Assembly (NCBI GenBank): GCA_008015505.1
Contig: SSFR01000019.1
Coordinates: 22,006 to 86,005, forward strand
Length of the DNA stretch: 64,000 nt
Source of the DNA: Pedobacter sp.
GTDB lineage: Bacteria > Bacteroidota > Bacteroidia > Sphingobacteriales > Sphingobacteriaceae
Direction: 5' to 3'
The first letter of the stretch is position 1; the number at the start of each line of letters is the position of its first letter. Below the pieces are notes generated by a model. It searched no databases. It saw only the letters and a list, made by a program, of their open reading frames with translations, and was not told where the DNA came from. Positions 52,926-60,865 of the stretch are shown piece by piece. The position numbers were made by a program, and so were the translations under genes.

Positions 52926-53413
52926 TGACGCTGGACAAGGTGACCTTATCTCGAATCGAGACGCTCCATCCCAAGTTGCGCCTGGAGGCCAAGGATATCT
53001 ACATCCAAATCTGTCGCTGCCTCACTGGCAGGGCACAGGTACGATTCACCCAAACCTTTCGCTCAGTCGCTGAACAGCACGCACTGTATGCGCAGGGGAG
53101 AACAATGCCCGGAAAAATAGTGACTTGGGCGGAAGGCGGGCGATCGTATCATAACTATGGCTTGGCTGTGGATATCTGTTTTCTAGTGGATGGCAAAACC
53201 ATCAGCTGGGATACACTCAAAGATCACGATGGTGATGGTTTAGCCGACTGGATGGAGTGTGCAAAAGTATTTGAGAATCACGGCTGGCAATGGGGAGGTC
53301 GATGGACGGGGGGCAAAACCGATATGCCTCATTTTCAAAAAACATTTGGCAAAACCACCACCTGGCTAGCTGAGCAGGCGAAAAAAACAGGGAGGGTCTA
53401 TGTGGAGCTATAA
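52922..53413 (+). CDS. M15-family peptidase endolysin
   Basis: 163 residues: VRFTQTFRSVAEQHALYAQGRTMPGKIVTWAEGGRSYHNYGLAVDICF has the zinc His and Asp of VanY/L-Ala-D-Glu peptidases (SxHxxGxAxD), and WGGRWTGGKTDMPHFQ the third ligand His. GDGLADWME is a calcium-loop-like segment. It would cut the peptide of peptidoglycan. No signal peptide. It starts in the stop of the capsid gene (ATGA overlap) and opens the lysis group. Confidence 0.92.
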   Translation: MMTLDKVTLSRIETLHPKLRLEAKDIYIQICRCLTGRAQVRFTQTFRSVAEQHALYAQGRTMPGKIVTWAEGGRSYHNYGLAVDICFLVDGKTISWDTLKDHDGDGLADWMECAKVFENHGWQWGGRWTGGKTDMPHFQKTFGKTTTWLAEQAKKTGRVYVEL

Positions 53414-53762
53414 AATATTGGATAGCCTGAACTGGGTACTGGCAGCCATCAGTACTTCGGGAATCATCGGCTGGTACCTTGGCCGGCGTCGTACCAATGC
53501 TGAAACCAAGGGCTTTGAAATCGACAATGAAGAAAAAGAGGTAACCGCTGACCTAAACAACATGGAGCGCTTGACCAATCGTCTAAACGAGCTAATCCTG
53601 GCCCTGGATAATCAGATGGCTGAAAACATCAAGCTCAAGCAAGAGTTGCATGCCTTACGCGTGGCGCTCGAAAATGAACGGATGTTGCATCAAGAACTTT
53701 TGAAGAAATATGAAAACAAAATTAATCCTATATCTACTGATACTGCTTCTGCTGATCTGTAG
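53400..53762 (+). CDS. Membrane-anchored coiled-coil lysis protein (holin or i-spanin candidate)
   Basis: 120 residues starting in the endolysin gene's last codons. One transmembrane helix (about residues 11-28, LNWVLAAISTSGIIGWYL) is followed by a long coiled coil (ADLNNMERLTNRLNELILALDNQMAENIKLKQELHALRVALENERMLHQELLKKYE). The layout equals that of Rz-type inner-membrane spanins, but a holin role is also possible; no separate holin is seen. It overlaps the lipoprotein gene by 53 bases. Confidence 0.6.
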   Translation: MWSYKILDSLNWVLAAISTSGIIGWYLGRRRTNAETKGFEIDNEEKEVTADLNNMERLTNRLNELILALDNQMAENIKLKQELHALRVALENERMLHQELLKKYENKINPISTDTASADL

Positions 53763-54180
53763 TTGCCGAACGATCAAGCCTATTCAGCAGAGCAAAACGA
53801 TCATCAAAGAAACACTGCGCGATACGGTAGTGAACATCCCGACTGATCGATCAAGCTTCCAAGCAAAATTGGATATCAACGATGCAGGTAATCCAGTGAT
53901 CAAAGAGGTATTGCATACCCAAAACGGCAAACGTGCCCTGATTCCAAAAGTGCAAATCAAGGATCAGGTACTTCAAGTCGATTGCCTTTGCGACAGCATG
54001 GCTATTTATCTTAAACTAAAGGATACCCACATTACCGATATGCTCCACGAAACAGTTTTTGTGCCTACCGAAAAGCCATTAAGCATGTGGCAGCAAACAC
54101 AATTGTGGATGGGCAGGGCGCTACTGATTCTGCTGGCTGGAGCAATAACTATCCTAGTAATCACTCGGAAAATAGTCTGA
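53710..54180 (+). CDS. Lipoprotein with C-terminal TM helix, u-spanin-like
   Basis: 156 residues. N-terminal lipobox LILYLLILLLLICSC (cleavage before Cys18 or 20), a periplasmic middle, and a C-terminal transmembrane helix ALLILLAGAITILVI near residues 134-150. A lipid anchor at one end and an inner-membrane helix at the other is the layout of unimolecular spanins, which link both membranes and fuse them in the last step of lysis. Its place after the endolysin and membrane gene supports this. The last codon TGA is part of the inverted repeat at 54175. Confidence 0.65.
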   Translation: MKTKLILYLLILLLLICSCRTIKPIQQSKTIIKETLRDTVVNIPTDRSSFQAKLDINDAGNPVIKEVLHTQNGKRALIPKVQIKDQVLQVDCLCDSMAIYLKLKDTHITDMLHETVFVPTEKPLSMWQQTQLWMGRALLILLAGAITILVITRKIV

Positions 54181-54268
54181 ATCAGGATAAAAAGGATAAG
54201 GAAATAAGGGGGATCGTGTGGTGGAATCCTTTTTATCCCCTTTTATCCTTATTTATCCTGATTCAGAC
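54175..54268. repeat. Long hairpin of GGATAA units ending in GTCTGAATC
   Basis: GTCTGAATCAGGAT (54175-54188) pairs perfectly with ATCCTGATTCAGAC (54255-54268). The inner arms (AAAAAGGATAAGGAAATAAG and TTATCCCCTTTTATCCTTAT) pair imperfectly. It is made of repeated AGGATAA units. It fills the gap between the lysis genes and the tail sheath, and its end supplies the TGA of the spanin gene. Possible terminator or mRNA-stability element. Confidence 0.75.
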
Positions 54269-54306
54269 AGAAAAAGAAAATAAATCAATAAAAACCAACA
54301 TAATCA

Positions 54307-55494
54307 ATGAACGGAATCACTTTTCAACGCGCGCAAGGCGGCTTAAAACGCCAGGCCGAAGGCCAGGATCATGTATCGGCCCTGTTGTTTTACGGGCCTG
54401 AAGCAACGCATCTGCCTGACCTATTAGAAGTTTACAGCCTAGAAGATGCCGAGCGCAACAAAGTATCGGCTGCCAAAACGCCGATGGTACATTACCATAT
54501 TGCCGAATTCTTCCGCGTAGCGCCAGGAAGCAAGCTTATTGTACGTGCGGTGTCAGCAGAAAGCTACGATGGCAACTTTACCGAGATCAAACAAATGCAA
54601 CAACAAACTGCTGGTGCGATTCGCCAAATAGGTGTTTGGTTGGGGCATAGCAACACGGCGCATGAAGCAAACCTGAACAAAGCTTGCCAGGACTTGGCAG
54701 CCATGAACATGCCACTATCAGCAGTAGTAGCCTACCGCATGACCAAGGAAGAACTTGATGCACTACCAACACTGGGTGCAAATGCTTACCCGCGGGTATC
54801 CATATGTATTGCACAAGATGGTGGCGGATTGGGTGCCTCATTAGCTAAAAAAGGAGGTGCTGACAAACCAGCCGTAACAGCCATTGGCGCTTGTATGGGC
54901 GCTATTGCACGAGCGAAAGTGCATGAAAGCATTGCTTGGGTGGAAAAACAGAATATGGTGAGCACAAGCTATGTCAGCAAATCAGAAAATCTGGCCAAAG
55001 AGTTAGATGTAGCGTCTTTAGTAGACGGCACCTTAATCAATGAGCTTACACCAGAGCAGCAAGAGGTGATCAACACCAAGCGTTACTTGTTTTTACGCAA
55101 ACATGTTGGCCAAGCAGGTTCTTACTGGAACGATAGTTTCACGGCCGATAAGTCCGAAAGCGACTATGAAACCATTGAAAACAACCGCACCATCGACAAA
55201 GCTACCCGCGGAATTTACCAGCGCTTATTGCCTCATCTAAGTGGGCCATTACGTGTCGATTCGAAGTCGGGAGCTATTTCTGTGGGCACGACGACCTACC
55301 TAGAAACGCTGGCTAAAGAGTGTCTGATTCAAATGGAACGTGCAGGCGAGTTGAGCGGTTTCGAGGTAATCATTGATCCGAATCAGTCGGTACTTGGTTC
55401 ATCCAAATTGAACGTGGCCGTGAAGCTTGTTCCCATGGGCGTGTTGCGTCAGATAAATGTCAATATTGGTTTTACAGTTAAAATAGAGGAATAG
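54307..55494 (+). CDS. Contractile tail sheath protein (DUF2586)
   Basis: 395 residues. GITFQRAQGGLKRQAEGQDHVSALLFYGP, HYHIAEFFRVAPGSKLIVRAVS, TAVTAIGACMGAIARAKVHESIAWVE are DUF2586 traits, followed by NTKRYLFLRKHVGQAGSYWNDSFTADKSESDYETIENNRTIDKATRGIY, the sheath core, and GFEVIIDPNQSVLGSSKLNVAVKLVPMGVLRQINVNIGF at the C-terminus. Shows the phage is a myovirus. Four bases before the tube gene. Confidence 0.92.
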   Translation: MNGITFQRAQGGLKRQAEGQDHVSALLFYGPEATHLPDLLEVYSLEDAERNKVSAAKTPMVHYHIAEFFRVAPGSKLIVRAVSAESYDGNFTEIKQMQQQTAGAIRQIGVWLGHSNTAHEANLNKACQDLAAMNMPLSAVVAYRMTKEELDALPTLGANAYPRVSICIAQDGGGLGASLAKKGGADKPAVTAIGACMGAIARAKVHESIAWVEKQNMVSTSYVSKSENLAKELDVASLVDGTLINELTPEQQEVINTKRYLFLRKHVGQAGSYWNDSFTADKSESDYETIENNRTIDKATRGIYQRLLPHLSGPLRVDSKSGAISVGTTTYLETLAKECLIQMERAGELSGFEVIIDPNQSVLGSSKLNVAVKLVPMGVLRQINVNIGFTVKIEE

Positions 55495-55498
55495 AAAC

Positions 55499-55933
55499 AT
55501 GGCAGAATTAGTAGCAAGTCCTTTGATCAATGGCCGTTCGTACGGCTGGGGCGATATCGTGGTAAATGTGGGTGCATTGCCTATAACCGGCATCACCGCC
55601 ATCAAATATGAAGAAGAGCAGGAAAAAGAAGATGTCTACGGCGCGGGTCGTCGTCCAGTAGCGCGAGGTTATGGGCGGATAAAAGCTTCGGCTTCGATTA
55701 CCCTTTCGGTGGAAACAGTGATGGCATTGACAGGTTCCGCTCGTGAAGGGCAGTTAAACCGCATGGCTCCTTTTACCATCACGGTGCTTTATCAGCCTGA
55801 AAGTGGGCCCATTATCAAAGATGTGTTAATGAACTGCGAGTTCAAAAAGCAAAGCCGCGATTGGAAAGAAGGCGACATGAAAAAAGAAGTGGAACTGGAG
55901 CTGCTGGTTTCGCATATCGAATGGAATAGATAG
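55499..55933 (+). CDS. Tail tube protein
   Basis: 144 residues: SPLINGRSYGWGDIVVNVGALPITGITAIKYEEEQEKEDVYGAGRRPVARGYG, then a beta-rich tail with KASASITLSVETVMAL and KKEVELELLVSHIEWNR. This is the standard tail-tube pattern in Bacteroidota myophages and the gene directly follows the sheath. Confidence 0.85.
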   Translation: MAELVASPLINGRSYGWGDIVVNVGALPITGITAIKYEEEQEKEDVYGAGRRPVARGYGRIKASASITLSVETVMALTGSAREGQLNRMAPFTITVLYQPESGPIIKDVLMNCEFKKQSRDWKEGDMKKEVELELLVSHIEWNR

Positions 55934-55938
55934 GGTGT

Positions 55939-55983
55939 TGTCTCTAGCCTAGGTGCGGAGCAGTCCGTGCCTGGGCAGAGGCA
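55939..55983 (+). other. Twenty-pair RNA hairpin after the tube gene
   Basis: TGTCTCTAGCCTAGGTGCGG with the next A (55939-55959) folds onto TCCGTGCCTGGGCAGAGGCA (55964-55983): 20 pairs with a few G-U wobbles, one bulged A, and a GCAG loop. It starts six bases after the stop. There is no T-run behind it, so it is not a standard terminator; an mRNA processing or stability element is more likely. Confidence 0.7.
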
Positions 55984-56045
55984 AGAAAAGGCCCTGTTGT
56001 AACTAAATCCTAAATCTTTACCCTAACACATTAAAAACATCCGAA

Positions 56046-56375
56046 ATGAATACTGAAAACAATGAATTAATATGTGGTTTAACACCTGATCAAATCAATG
56101 AATTGAAGGCTAAACATGGTCAATTAAGTCTAGTAACGGTAGTAGATGGAGACGAGAAATATGTGGGCATTTTCAAAGAGCCTACGATGGATACACTGTC
56201 AGCTATCACGGCGCTAGCCAAGCAGGATGAAGTAAAAGCTTCGCTGGCTCTGTTCGACAATTGCTTGTTAGCTTGTGATGATGCGATGAAAAAACGTCCT
56301 CGTGTGCGCTTATCAGCTATTGCGCAACTTAGCGAAATCATGAAACCACTGGAGGGTCACATAAAAAACTTGTAG
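56046..56375 (+). CDS. Tail assembly chaperone, zero-frame product (gpG/gp41-like)
   Basis: 109 residues (NELICGLTPDQINELKAKHG, YVGIFKEPTMDTLSAITALAKQDEVKASLALFDNCLL). The size, the position between tube and tape measure, and the slippery site near its end mark it as the short tail chaperone. It would coat the tape measure protein during assembly together with the longer frameshift product. Confidence 0.85.
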   Translation: MNTENNELICGLTPDQINELKAKHGQLSLVTVVDGDEKYVGIFKEPTMDTLSAITALAKQDEVKASLALFDNCLLACDDAMKKRPRVRLSAIAQLSEIMKPLEGHIKNL

Positions 56376-56569
56376 CCTCCCTGCATAATGGGGAGGATAC
56401 CATACGAATGGGCAATGTGCTCATTCGTGCAAACTTTGGCTTGGAGCCTGAAAAGTTGAGCTTAAGCCAATGGAGTGATTTATGTGCGGAAGCGCAATGG
56501 CTGGAGCAATGGCGGTTGACGAATAAGGCGGAGATGTTGGTTAGGTTGTTGGGTGGTGGGGAAGGTTAA
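56046..56569 (+). CDS. Tail assembly chaperone, -1 frameshift fusion (gpGT/gp41-42-like)
   Basis: Zero frame to 56369 (108 codons), then a -1 shift at A AAA AAC (56363-56369) opens 66 more codons: LVASLHNGEDTIRMGNVLIR, ANFGLEPEKLSLSQWSDLCA, EAQWLEQWRLTNKAEMLVRL and GGGEG, ending at TAA 56567-56569. The fusion is 174 residues. No start codon suits the second part as a separate gene upstream of its conserved region. The W-rich helical extension resembles GT-type chaperone tails, which bind tube protein. Confidence 0.85.
56363..56396 (+). promoter_or_regulatory. Programmed -1 ribosomal frameshift signal
   Basis: Slippery heptamer A AAA AAC at 56363-56369 in the right phase, a six-base spacer that contains the zero-frame stop TAG, and a hairpin CCTCCC (56376-56381) / GGGAGG (56391-56396) with a nine-base loop. 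All three parts have canonical spacing. Confidence 0.88.
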
Positions 56570-56943
56570 AAGGATGTACTGCTGGTTTTGGTAACGGTGT
56601 AGGTATAGGGTAGTGACGAAGCATCCTTCTGAGTGTTTGACGGATCAATAGTATTACCGTCAAATACCATTTTAAACATAGCGTAAACAATAGGAATGAA
56701 GGAAATAAGTACACAATATGCCACAGCACCCATCATATCAAAATGAGTAAATATTGCTGACAGAATAAATAATAGTCCCCATACATTTTTAATCAAAACA
56801 TAAACAGGTTTTTTAAATGCTTTAAATATACAGTAAGCGAATAAAATGACCATTAAAAACAAACACCCAAGAGCCATACTTTCTACATGGTATGCACTAC
56901 ATAAAAGGTGAATGATAAAAAGGGTCCAAAGCGTGTATTTCAT
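56566..56943 (-). CDS. Small multi-pass membrane protein inserted in the tail operon (moron-like)
   Basis: 125 residues with about four hydrophobic helices (YTLWTLFIIHLLCSAYHV, ALGCLFLMVILFAYCIF, YVLIKNVWGLLFILSAIF, GAVAYCVLISFIPIVYAMF) and a short polar tail. It is transcribed against the tail genes, between chaperone and tape measure, and is more AT-rich than they are. That is how lysogenic-conversion (moron) genes are placed; superinfection exclusion is one possible role. No family is recognised. Its 3' end overlaps the frameshift product by four bases. Confidence 0.65.
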   Translation of the reverse strand: MKYTLWTLFIIHLLCSAYHVESMALGCLFLMVILFAYCIFKAFKKPVYVLIKNVWGLLFILSAIFTHFDMMGAVAYCVLISFIPIVYAMFKMVFDGNTIDPSNTQKDASSLPYTYTVTKTSSTSF

Positions 56944-56988
56944 ATCAGTTTATTTGCATGCTTCAAATGTAGTATAATTAATAAAAAA

Positions 56989-59304
56989 ATGAGTAAAAAT
57001 TTAAACTACACAATTAATTTTAACACAAATGCAAATACTGCTTTTGTTGGGGCGAACCAGCAGATTGAAAAGATTATAGCTAGTACCCAAAACATGACCT
57101 ATAATTTTGGTGAGTCCTGGAAGAAATTACTCTCAGTTAATCAGGCGTTAGAAGGTGTTCGCAATTTGAAGACTATACTGGATGACGCTATTCAGCCAGG
57201 TATAGCTTTGAATACTTCTTTGATGGATTTGTCTGCCATTACGGGTTTAACGGGTAAGGCTTTAGATGGAATTGGTGAGGCTGCTCGCTCCAGTGCACGT
57301 GTTTTTGGTACTGATGCTGCTCAAAATGTGGAGAGCTATAAACTTCTACTTTCCCAATTATCTCCTGACATAGCAAAAAATGGCGCTGCACTCAAGGAGA
57401 TGGGCGACCACGTCAATACTCTCTCCAAAACTATGGGAGGTAATACAGTTGCTGCAACCGAAGTGCTTACCACAGCAATGAACCAGTATGGGATTAGCTT
57501 AGACAACCCCATGCAGGCTAGTAAAACCATGGCAGAAATGATGAATATCATGGCTGCTGCTGCCAAAGAAGGTTCGGCTGAGTTACCTCAGATCAAATCA
57601 GCATTGGAAAATGTAGGAATGGTAGCCAAAACCACAGGGGTCACTTTTTCAGAAACAAACGCAGCCATACAGGTGTTAGATAAAGCCGGTAAAAAGGGAG
57701 CTGAAGGTGGAGTTGCTCTACGAAACACACTCAGTATTCTGAGTGAAGGACGCTTTCTCCCCAAACAAACTCGAGCGGCTCTCGAAGATGCTGGAATAAG
57801 CATCGCACGTTTAGCTGATCAGACTAGTCCTTTAAGCGCGCGATTAAATGCGCTTAGACCTGTTATCAATGATACAGCACTAATCACCAAACTCTTTGGA
57901 AAAGAAAACGCAGCAGCTGCCATTGCCTTGATCAATGGTAGTGAAGCCATTGATAGTTACAATCGTAAAATACAAGGTACAAATACTGCTGCTGATCAGG
58001 CTAAAATCGTAATGAGCTCATATCAGGAATGTATAAATCGACTAACAGCTAGGTTTACTGATCTTAAAATTATATTGTTTGAATCGACTCAAGCATATAT
58101 GCCTTATATACAGGCAGGTTTTCAGGTTGGAGTTGGATTTGGCCAAATGGTATCTGGCCTAAATGCTCTAAATACTTGCTGGCAAGTGGTCAGAGAATAT
58201 ACCATGCGTGCCTACAATGCCCTAGGCGGTTTCGCTACAGCCTTACGCAACGGCACCCTCCAAACCCGCCTCTTCTCCTACTGGCAAAGCATAGCCAGCT
58301 TCACGACCAAAGTTTTCAGCAAGACTATCACAGGCTTACGCAATGCCTTCTTCTGGGCAACAGGGGCTGTGCGCACCTTTTCACTCGCTGTAGCCAATAT
58401 CCCTGTAATCGGCTGGATTGCCATTGCCATCGGCGCTATCACCGCAGCAGTAATATACCTATGGGATCACTGTCGGAAATTTAGAGAGATTGTATATGGC
58501 ATCTGGGAGGCGTGCAAGCTGGTATTCCGAAAAATCGCGACAGTAGTTACCAGTTTGTGGGCGAATACGATCAAGCCTACTTTCTCATCCATCGGCAATT
58601 TTATCGGCAGCATTTTCAGTTGGATTGGTGAGAAAGCCAGCGCCGTATGGACAGGCATGATTACTGGCATACAAAATGCTTGGGCAAGCATCAGCAATTT
58701 CTTTACTGGGCTTTGGCAAGGATTCAAAAGTATGTTTTCAGGCTTTGCCGAGTTTATTGATGCTTGGATTGTGCAGCCCATAGCCGGTGCATTCGGCGGA
58801 CTTTGGACAATGATATGCCAGTTTTTTAACCAAATATGGACGGGTATGAAAAAACTTTTTGAACCTATCATGGAGCTATGGCGAAACCTTGTCCCTGAGG
58901 ATGCTTTTGTAGGACTGAAACGCATCTGGGACAAGCTTACACTCACTTATGGTGAAGGAGCTGGCAAGGGTAGAAAGTCATTTGATAACAAAAAAAAGAA
59001 CGAGGAAGCAGAAAACGAGGGCACATTCTCCTTTATACCCAAACTGCAAACAGGCAAAGACGGCTTAAAAGGCTTTGGTTCCATGGCAGCAACATCAGCC
59101 AAGAACACACAATCCAAATCAGATAAACTAAGCGGACTTTCAGATAGCAGTCGCAGTAGCGGCAACCGCAGCCTAACAATTAATAAGTTAGTAGAAACAC
59201 TTATTGTCAAAGTAGAGCGCCTACCTGAAAGCAAAGAGCGCATCAAAGATGCCGTATCCGAAGCCTTATTACTAGCTGTAAACGATTACAATTTAGCCAC
59301 CTAG
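56989..59304 (+). CDS. Tail tape measure protein
   Basis: 771 residues from the ATG at 56989. TP901-type core: LMDLSAITGLTGKALDGIGEAARSSARVFGTDAAQNVESYKLL, AATEVLTTAMNQYGISLDNPMQASKTMAEMMNIMAAAAKEGSAELPQIKSALENVG, GGVALRNTLSILSEGRFLPK. Hydrophobic helices lie near residues 470-520 (VIGWIAIAIGAITAAVIYLW), then Trp-rich repeats (TGMITGIQNAWASISNFFTGLWQGFKSMF). It sets tail length and helps DNA pass the inner membrane. Confidence 0.92.
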   Translation: MSKNLNYTINFNTNANTAFVGANQQIEKIIASTQNMTYNFGESWKKLLSVNQALEGVRNLKTILDDAIQPGIALNTSLMDLSAITGLTGKALDGIGEAARSSARVFGTDAAQNVESYKLLLSQLSPDIAKNGAALKEMGDHVNTLSKTMGGNTVAATEVLTTAMNQYGISLDNPMQASKTMAEMMNIMAAAAKEGSAELPQIKSALENVGMVAKTTGVTFSETNAAIQVLDKAGKKGAEGGVALRNTLSILSEGRFLPKQTRAALEDAGISIARLADQTSPLSARLNALRPVINDTALITKLFGKENAAAAIALINGSEAIDSYNRKIQGTNTAADQAKIVMSSYQECINRLTARFTDLKIILFESTQAYMPYIQAGFQVGVGFGQMVSGLNALNTCWQVVREYTMRAYNALGGFATALRNGTLQTRLFSYWQSIASFTTKVFSKTITGLRNAFFWATGAVRTFSLAVANIPVIGWIAIAIGAITAAVIYLWDHCRKFREIVYGIWEACKLVFRKIATVVTSLWANTIKPTFSSIGNFIGSIFSWIGEKASAVWTGMITGIQNAWASISNFFTGLWQGFKSMFSGFAEFIDAWIVQPIAGAFGGLWTMICQFFNQIWTGMKKLFEPIMELWRNLVPEDAFVGLKRIWDKLTLTYGEGAGKGRKSFDNKKKNEEAENEGTFSFIPKLQTGKDGLKGFGSMAATSAKNTQSKSDKLSGLSDSSRSSGNRSLTINKLVETLIVKVERLPESKERIKDAVSEALLLAVNDYNLAT

Positions 59305-59309
59305 AAACC

Positions 59310-59873
59310 ATGTCAATAAACACTTTGCTCACCAGCAGCAGCGTGGTGATGCGGACCTTTTTGCCCTTAGCGCCGGGATTGTACCGCAAGCCATTGGCAA
59401 GCAACTTGCCCGAAGTGGACAGTAGCCTAAGATCGTCGGATTGGGTGGGTGTACCTACGCTTACTTCGCTCACCTTAAAACTAGATAAGGAAAGAAAACT
59501 CGAGCTCAAGGAATGCGTATGCATAGTCACCATGGAGAAAAACATTGTCCAAACGGCCTTGCAAGGTCGAAATGGTACGATCAAGGAATATATCAACGAT
59601 GGCGATTATCAAGTAGAAATTGCGGCTGCCTTGACATCCGAATGCGATCAGTATCCTAAGGAAGAAATCCAAAAACTAATGTCCTTCTTGAAAACCAATG
59701 ATTCGCTACTCGTTGATGAGAATAGTTTCCTTGGTCTATTCGGCATCACCAACCTAATCGTCAAAAATTATGGCTTCAATCAAGAAACACACAGCAACCG
59801 CCAAACTTTTACCATTTGTTGCCTGAGCGATACGGCCTACGAAATCAAACTCAAGGAGGATCAGGTATGCTAA
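59310..59873 (+). CDS. Baseplate-region phage protein (DUF6046-like)
   Basis: 187 residues: LASNLPEVDSSLRSSDWVGVPTLTSLTLK, ECVCIVTMEKNIVQTALQGRNGTIKEYINDGDYQVEIAAALTSE, YPKEEIQKLMSFLKTNDSLLVDENSFLGLFGITNLIVKNYG. The last block matches proteins placed after tape measure genes in Bacteroidota phages and probably takes the role of a LysM/hub-adaptor (like Mu gp43). It overlaps the hub gene by seven bases. Confidence 0.65.
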   Translation: MSINTLLTSSSVVMRTFLPLAPGLYRKPLASNLPEVDSSLRSSDWVGVPTLTSLTLKLDKERKLELKECVCIVTMEKNIVQTALQGRNGTIKEYINDGDYQVEIAAALTSECDQYPKEEIQKLMSFLKTNDSLLVDENSFLGLFGITNLIVKNYGFNQETHSNRQTFTICCLSDTAYEIKLKEDQVC

Positions 59874-60865
59874 AGTTACGCTCGGAAGTGACCATCGTGG
59901 GTGATCAAACCTGGGTTTTTACCGCGCTATCCAGCTGCACGATTGTAGAAGATACCGGCAGCCTAACCGACACCTGCGTGCTTGAGCTACCCAAAAAAAT
60001 CACTTGGCAATGTGCGGAATCTGGCAGCAGACCTCCCATCAAACGTGGTGACAAGATCACAGTTAAGCTAGGTTATACGCCACCCGGGATGGCGCCTCAG
60101 AACAGTGATCTAAAAGTGCGCTTTGCAGGTTATGTTCGCAGGGTTGATGCTAAGGCTCCTGTAAAAATCGAATGTGAAGACGGTATGTTTTTGCTCAAAG
60201 TGACCTCAGCAAAACAAAGAGGCTTTGCACGTATCACACTTAAAGAGTTGATTGGTTTTTTGTTAGAAGGAACTGGTATAAACTATCACTTGATTGATAA
60301 GGATATCGACCTAGGCCCTTACCGAATTACCCGCCCTACGATCGCTCAGGAATTGAATGAGCTCAAGCGCGAACGCGGCTTGAAGGCCTACTTTCGTGGA
60401 CCAGTACTGTATGTGGGCTACGACTACGATTATGCTTGGAGAAACAAGGAGTCCTTCATCCACAGCAAAAATATCATTACCGAAGAGCTGGAGTTCCGTC
60501 GTGCTGAGGATATCAAACTCGGCATAAAAGCCACTTCCGTCGATCGAAATAACAGGTGTATCAAAGTGGAGTTAGGCGATAAAGACGGCGAGCAGATCGA
60601 AGTTTTTGCCTATAACCTGAAGTACGATGCCCTGAAAATATTTGCCGAAAAAGCCCTGGATCGCTACAAATACACAGGCTACCAGGGCAGCATAGAAACT
60701 TTCGGCGAGCCCATGGTGCGTAAATGTGATGTGGCACATATTGAAATCAGCGATGGCAATCAGGGTGATTATTTGATCAAAAAAGTAGAGGTGAATTTCG
60801 GCACCAACGGCTACCGACAAAAAATTGAATTAGGGCCACCATTAAAAACAGAAAAGAAAAAATGA
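59867..60865 (+). CDS. Baseplate hub protein (Mu gp44/gpD-like)
   Basis: 332 residues from the ATG at 59867. TALSSCTIVEDTGSLTDTCVLELPKK, PIKRGDKITVKLGYTPPG and KVRFAGYVRRVDAKAPVKIECEDGMFLLKV are the first barrel of the gp27/gpD hub fold. ISDGNQGDYLIKKVEVNFGTNGYRQKIELG is the C-terminal barrel. Forms the trimeric hub at the tail tip. It ends in an ATGA overlap with the spike gene. Confidence 0.82.
   Translation: MLKLRSEVTIVGDQTWVFTALSSCTIVEDTGSLTDTCVLELPKKITWQCAESGSRPPIKRGDKITVKLGYTPPGMAPQNSDLKVRFAGYVRRVDAKAPVKIECEDGMFLLKVTSAKQRGFARITLKELIGFLLEGTGINYHLIDKDIDLGPYRITRPTIAQELNELKRERGLKAYFRGPVLYVGYDYDYAWRNKESFIHSKNIITEELEFRRAEDIKLGIKATSVDRNNRCIKVELGDKDGEQIEVFAYNLKYDALKIFAEKALDRYKYTGYQGSIETFGEPMVRKCDVAHIEISDGNQGDYLIKKVEVNFGTNGYRQKIELGPPLKTEKKK

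Noticed and set aside
58176..58946. Long alternative frames inside the tape measure gene
   Set aside because: They are antisense or shifted shadows of a frame with clear tape measure motifs.
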